DNA from: Halovenus sp.
GTDB lineage: Archaea; Halobacteriota; Halobacteria; Halobacteriales; Haloarculaceae
NCBI GenBank assembly: GCA_003551945.1
Contig: PUNZ01000121.1
Span: 1-6,752 of the forward strand
DNA length: 6,752 nucleotides
Reading direction: 5' to 3'
The position numbers were made by a program, and so were the translations under genes. The notes beneath the pieces were generated by a model, which was not told where the DNA came from, did not search any database, and saw only the letters and a list, made by a program, of their open reading frames with translations. Below, piece after piece: positions 5,617-6,752 of this stretch (position 1 is its first letter; each line of letters starts with the position of its first letter).

Positions 5617-5626
5617 CTCTTTTATA
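5617..5626 (+). terminator. Candidate terminator of the urt operon (short T-run)
   Basis: CTCTTTTATA begins about a dozen bases after the urtE stop and carries a run of four T, the kind of signal archaeal RNA polymerase can terminate on. No strong hairpin precedes it. The run is short, so read-through into the convergent spacer is possible. Confidence 0.3.
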
Positions 5627-5695
5627 CCGGCCAGTACAACCGACCGAACACGGATTCAATCTACGGTCACTATTCTCACTGGGTGCCGACTCTAA

Positions 5696-5716
5696 GAGCC
5701 ACGGGTGCTGTTGCTC
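5696..5716. repeat. Imperfect hairpin in the convergent spacer
   Basis: GAGCCAC (5696-5702) and GTTGCTC (5710-5716) pair at 6 of 7 positions around a 7-base loop. It lies between the two converging operons and could help both to end, but no T-run follows it directly on either strand. Confidence 0.25.
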
Positions 5717-5723
5717 ACACGTC

Positions 5724-5735
5724 GGAAAACAAAAC
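5724..5735 (-). terminator. Candidate T-rich terminator after rps7
   Basis: Read on the minus strand, the sequence CGTTTTGTTTTC lies about 12 bases beyond the rps7 stop. Two runs of four T in a row suit an archaeal oligo-T terminator. If it works, the S12-S7 message ends here and does not run antisense into urtE. Confidence 0.45.
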
Positions 5736-5746
5736 GAGATGGCAGC

Positions 5747-6415
5747 TTAGCGAGCTGCGGCGGCGACGCGTTCGCGTTCTTCCTTCTGGTTGATCGCGTA
5801 CGTGCCAACGTCGTAGTCGGCTGCACCGGTGAGCTGCTGGGCGAGTGCTTCGGCAGCGCTTGTTTTCGATTTGTAGCTGGCGTTTTTCGTTCCTTCGGCA
5901 ATGTATTTCAGTGCCTCGTCGACACGTCGCTGTGGGGCGACGTCGACGGCTTTCGGCACCGAGATCCCACCGTATTTGAGCCGAACGGTCTCCTCACGCG
6001 GGGCGGCGTTCTCGACGGCCTCGACAAGCACCTGAACGGGGTTTTCGTCGGTCCGTTCGTGAACCTCTTCGAACGCCTCGCGGACGATTTTGGTCGTCCG
6101 CTGTTTTTTGCCTGTGTTCTCTTCGGTCTGCATCAGGCGGTTGATGAGTCGCTCAACGACCGAGATCTCGCTTTTCTTGAACTGCTTGGAAGCGTGTCGA
6201 CCCATCGTGTGGGCGATGGGAGTAACGTTGAGATACCGTTTGGTCGATGGATCGGCGTACTCGATCTCCGAGACGTCCCAGACGCCGAACAGGAGCGCGC
6301 CTTCGACAGCCGACTCTTCTGTATCGTCGGCTTCAGCTTCGGCGTCGGCAGCCTCGGCTTCGGCGTCGACTTCCTCGTCAACGTCCTCTTCGGGTGTGGC
6401 TTCGCTCTCGGACAT
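5747..6415 (-). CDS. rps7: Small ribosomal subunit protein uS7
   Basis: This 222-residue protein binds the 3' major domain of 16S rRNA and nucleates assembly of the 30S head. The core starts near residue 41 (LLFGVWDVSEIEYADPSTKRY). It contains TPIAHTMGRHASKQFKKSE, ERLINRLMQT, NPVQVLVEAVENAAPREE (125-142) and GGISVPKAVDVAPQRR (149-164), and ends in KEERERVAAAAR, all typical of haloarchaeal S7. Residues 1-40 are an extremely acidic, Ala-rich tail, slightly longer than I recall for relatives and containing a heptad duplication. The ATG at 6415 shares one base with the rps12 stop (TAATG), with GGTG five bases upstream at 6424-6421, so translation is coupled to rps12. In many haloarchaea elongation factor 2 follows soon after; here the next gene is a convergent transporter gene. 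Confidence 0.98.
   Translation of the reverse strand: MSESEATPEEDVDEEVDAEAEAADAEAEADDTEESAVEGALLFGVWDVSEIEYADPSTKRYLNVTPIAHTMGRHASKQFKKSEISVVERLINRLMQTEENTGKKQRTTKIVREAFEEVHERTDENPVQVLVEAVENAAPREETVRLKYGGISVPKAVDVAPQRRVDEALKYIAEGTKNASYKSKTSAAEALAQQLTGAADYDVGTYAINQKEERERVAAAAR
6336..6368 (-). repeat. In-frame 21-nt duplication in the acidic tail of S7
   Basis: GCTTCGGCGTCG occurs at 6336-6347 and 6357-6368, a shift of 21 bases or exactly seven codons. On the coding strand it gives two adjacent heptads, DAEAEAA and DAEAEAD. It looks like slippage or duplication within the low-complexity acidic extension and keeps the frame. Confidence 0.6.
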
Positions 6416-6752
6416 TATCGCACCGGTTTCTCGGCGTTGCCGCGAACGAGTTCGATCATCGAGACGCCGTTTACTTTCTCGACTTTGTAGTTGACACCCG
6501 AAAGGTCGCCCATTGCACGACCCTTCGCGCCACCGATCCCTGCGATTGTGACCTCGTCGTGTTCGTCAATAAACGAGATTGCGCCGTCACCGGGACAGAA
6601 AGCGGTGACCTGCTTGCCGTTTTTGATCAGCTGCACACGAACACATTTTCGAATTGCGGAGTTCGGCTGCTTTGCTTCGATACCGACCTTTTCGAGGACG
6701 ATACCGCGTCCCTGCGGTGCGCCTTCGAGTGGGTCCGACTTCTTTTTGAGCC
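6415..6752 (-). CDS. rps12: Small ribosomal subunit protein uS12, C-terminal part (partial at window edge)
   Basis: The frame is open from the right edge to a TAA at 6417-6415 and gives 111 complete residues. Archaeal S12 is about 142 residues, so roughly 30 N-terminal residues lie outside the window. The protein sits at the decoding centre of the 30S subunit. Visible conserved blocks are KKSDPLEGAPQGRGIVLEK, the PNSAIRKCVRVQLIKNGK loop near the decoding site, VTAFCPGDGAISFIDEHDEV, and GDLSGVNYKVEKVNG, ending in RGNAEKPVR. Internal GTG or ATG codons in the frame (for example at 6636) lie within conserved sequence and are not the start. Its stop overlaps the rps7 start by one base. The S12-S7 order is the conserved archaeal arrangement. 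Confidence 0.98.
   Translation of the reverse strand, partial: LKKKSDPLEGAPQGRGIVLEKVGIEAKQPNSAIRKCVRVQLIKNGKQVTAFCPGDGAISFIDEHDEVTIAGIGGAKGRAMGDLSGVNYKVEKVNGVSMIELVRGNAEKPVR

Noticed and set aside
5620..5626. TTTTATA after urtE read as a plus-strand promoter
   Set aside because: It looks like a TATA box, but no plus-strand gene follows before the antisense rps7 region, so a T-run terminator is the simpler reading.
5705..6490. 261-codon plus-strand reading frame opposite rps7
   Set aside because: It lies entirely antisense to rps7 and the end of rps12, is Phe/Gly/Val-rich as complements of acidic genes tend to be, and has no family motif.
6415..6636. A separate 73-aa gene starting at a GTG at 6636
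   Set aside because: It is the C-terminal part of rps12; the open frame and conserved S12 sequence continue upstream to the window edge.
1..6752. CRISPR arrays, tRNA or rRNA genes, insertion sequences, toxin-antitoxin or defence genes
   Set aside because: No spaced repeats, cloverleaf, terminal repeats, transposase or defence motifs were seen on either strand.

Overview
The window reads as a chromosomal segment from a halophilic archaeon (Halobacteria class). The evidence is archaeal-type ribosomal proteins S7 and S12, a very acidic N-terminal tail on S7, an Asp/Glu-rich binding protein carrying a Tat-lipoprotein signal, ribosome binding sites of the GGTGA/GGAGG type, and TATA/BRE-like promoter sequence rather than -35/-10 boxes. 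By eye the coding DNA is in the mid-50s percent GC, which is low for this class. I do not name a species.

Layout. Positions 1-33 (minus strand) hold the first 11 codons of what looks like ureB, the urease beta subunit, running off the left edge. Positions 34-745 are a long divergent intergenic region, mostly AT-rich with one GC-rich, dyad-rich island at about 266-350. From 746 to 5605 (plus strand) there is a complete five-gene urea ABC transporter operon, urtABCDE: a Tat-exported lipoprotein binding protein, two LivH/LivM-type permeases and two ATPases. UrtD and UrtE carry family signatures that separate urea transporters from branched-chain amino acid transporters. Positions 5606-5746 are a short convergent spacer with T-rich candidate terminators. 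From 5747 to the right edge (minus strand) lie rps7 and the 3' part of rps12, the end of a conserved translation operon.

How the genes work together. UrtA would capture urea outside the membrane, UrtB-UrtC form the channel, UrtD-UrtE power import, and the divergent urease genes (inferred from only 11 codons) would split urea to ammonia and CO2. The region therefore looks like a nitrogen-scavenging urea import and hydrolysis locus placed directly beside the essential S12-S7 genes.

Most unusual observation. The transporter operon can be read as a chain of overlapping reading frames from 666 to 5605 with no untranslated base. Two junctions are ordinary ATGA overlaps (urtB/urtC and urtD/urtE). 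The two junctions that look like gaps (46 and 64 nt) are each exactly bridged by a mini-ORF (17 and 22 aa) that starts on the previous stop codon and ends across the next start codon. A third mini-ORF (27 aa) in the leader ends in an ATGA overlap with urtA and would start close to the predicted transcription start. This may be a relay for translational coupling or a leader-peptide device, or it may be chance. None of these mini-ORFs looks like a typical acidic haloarchaeal protein.
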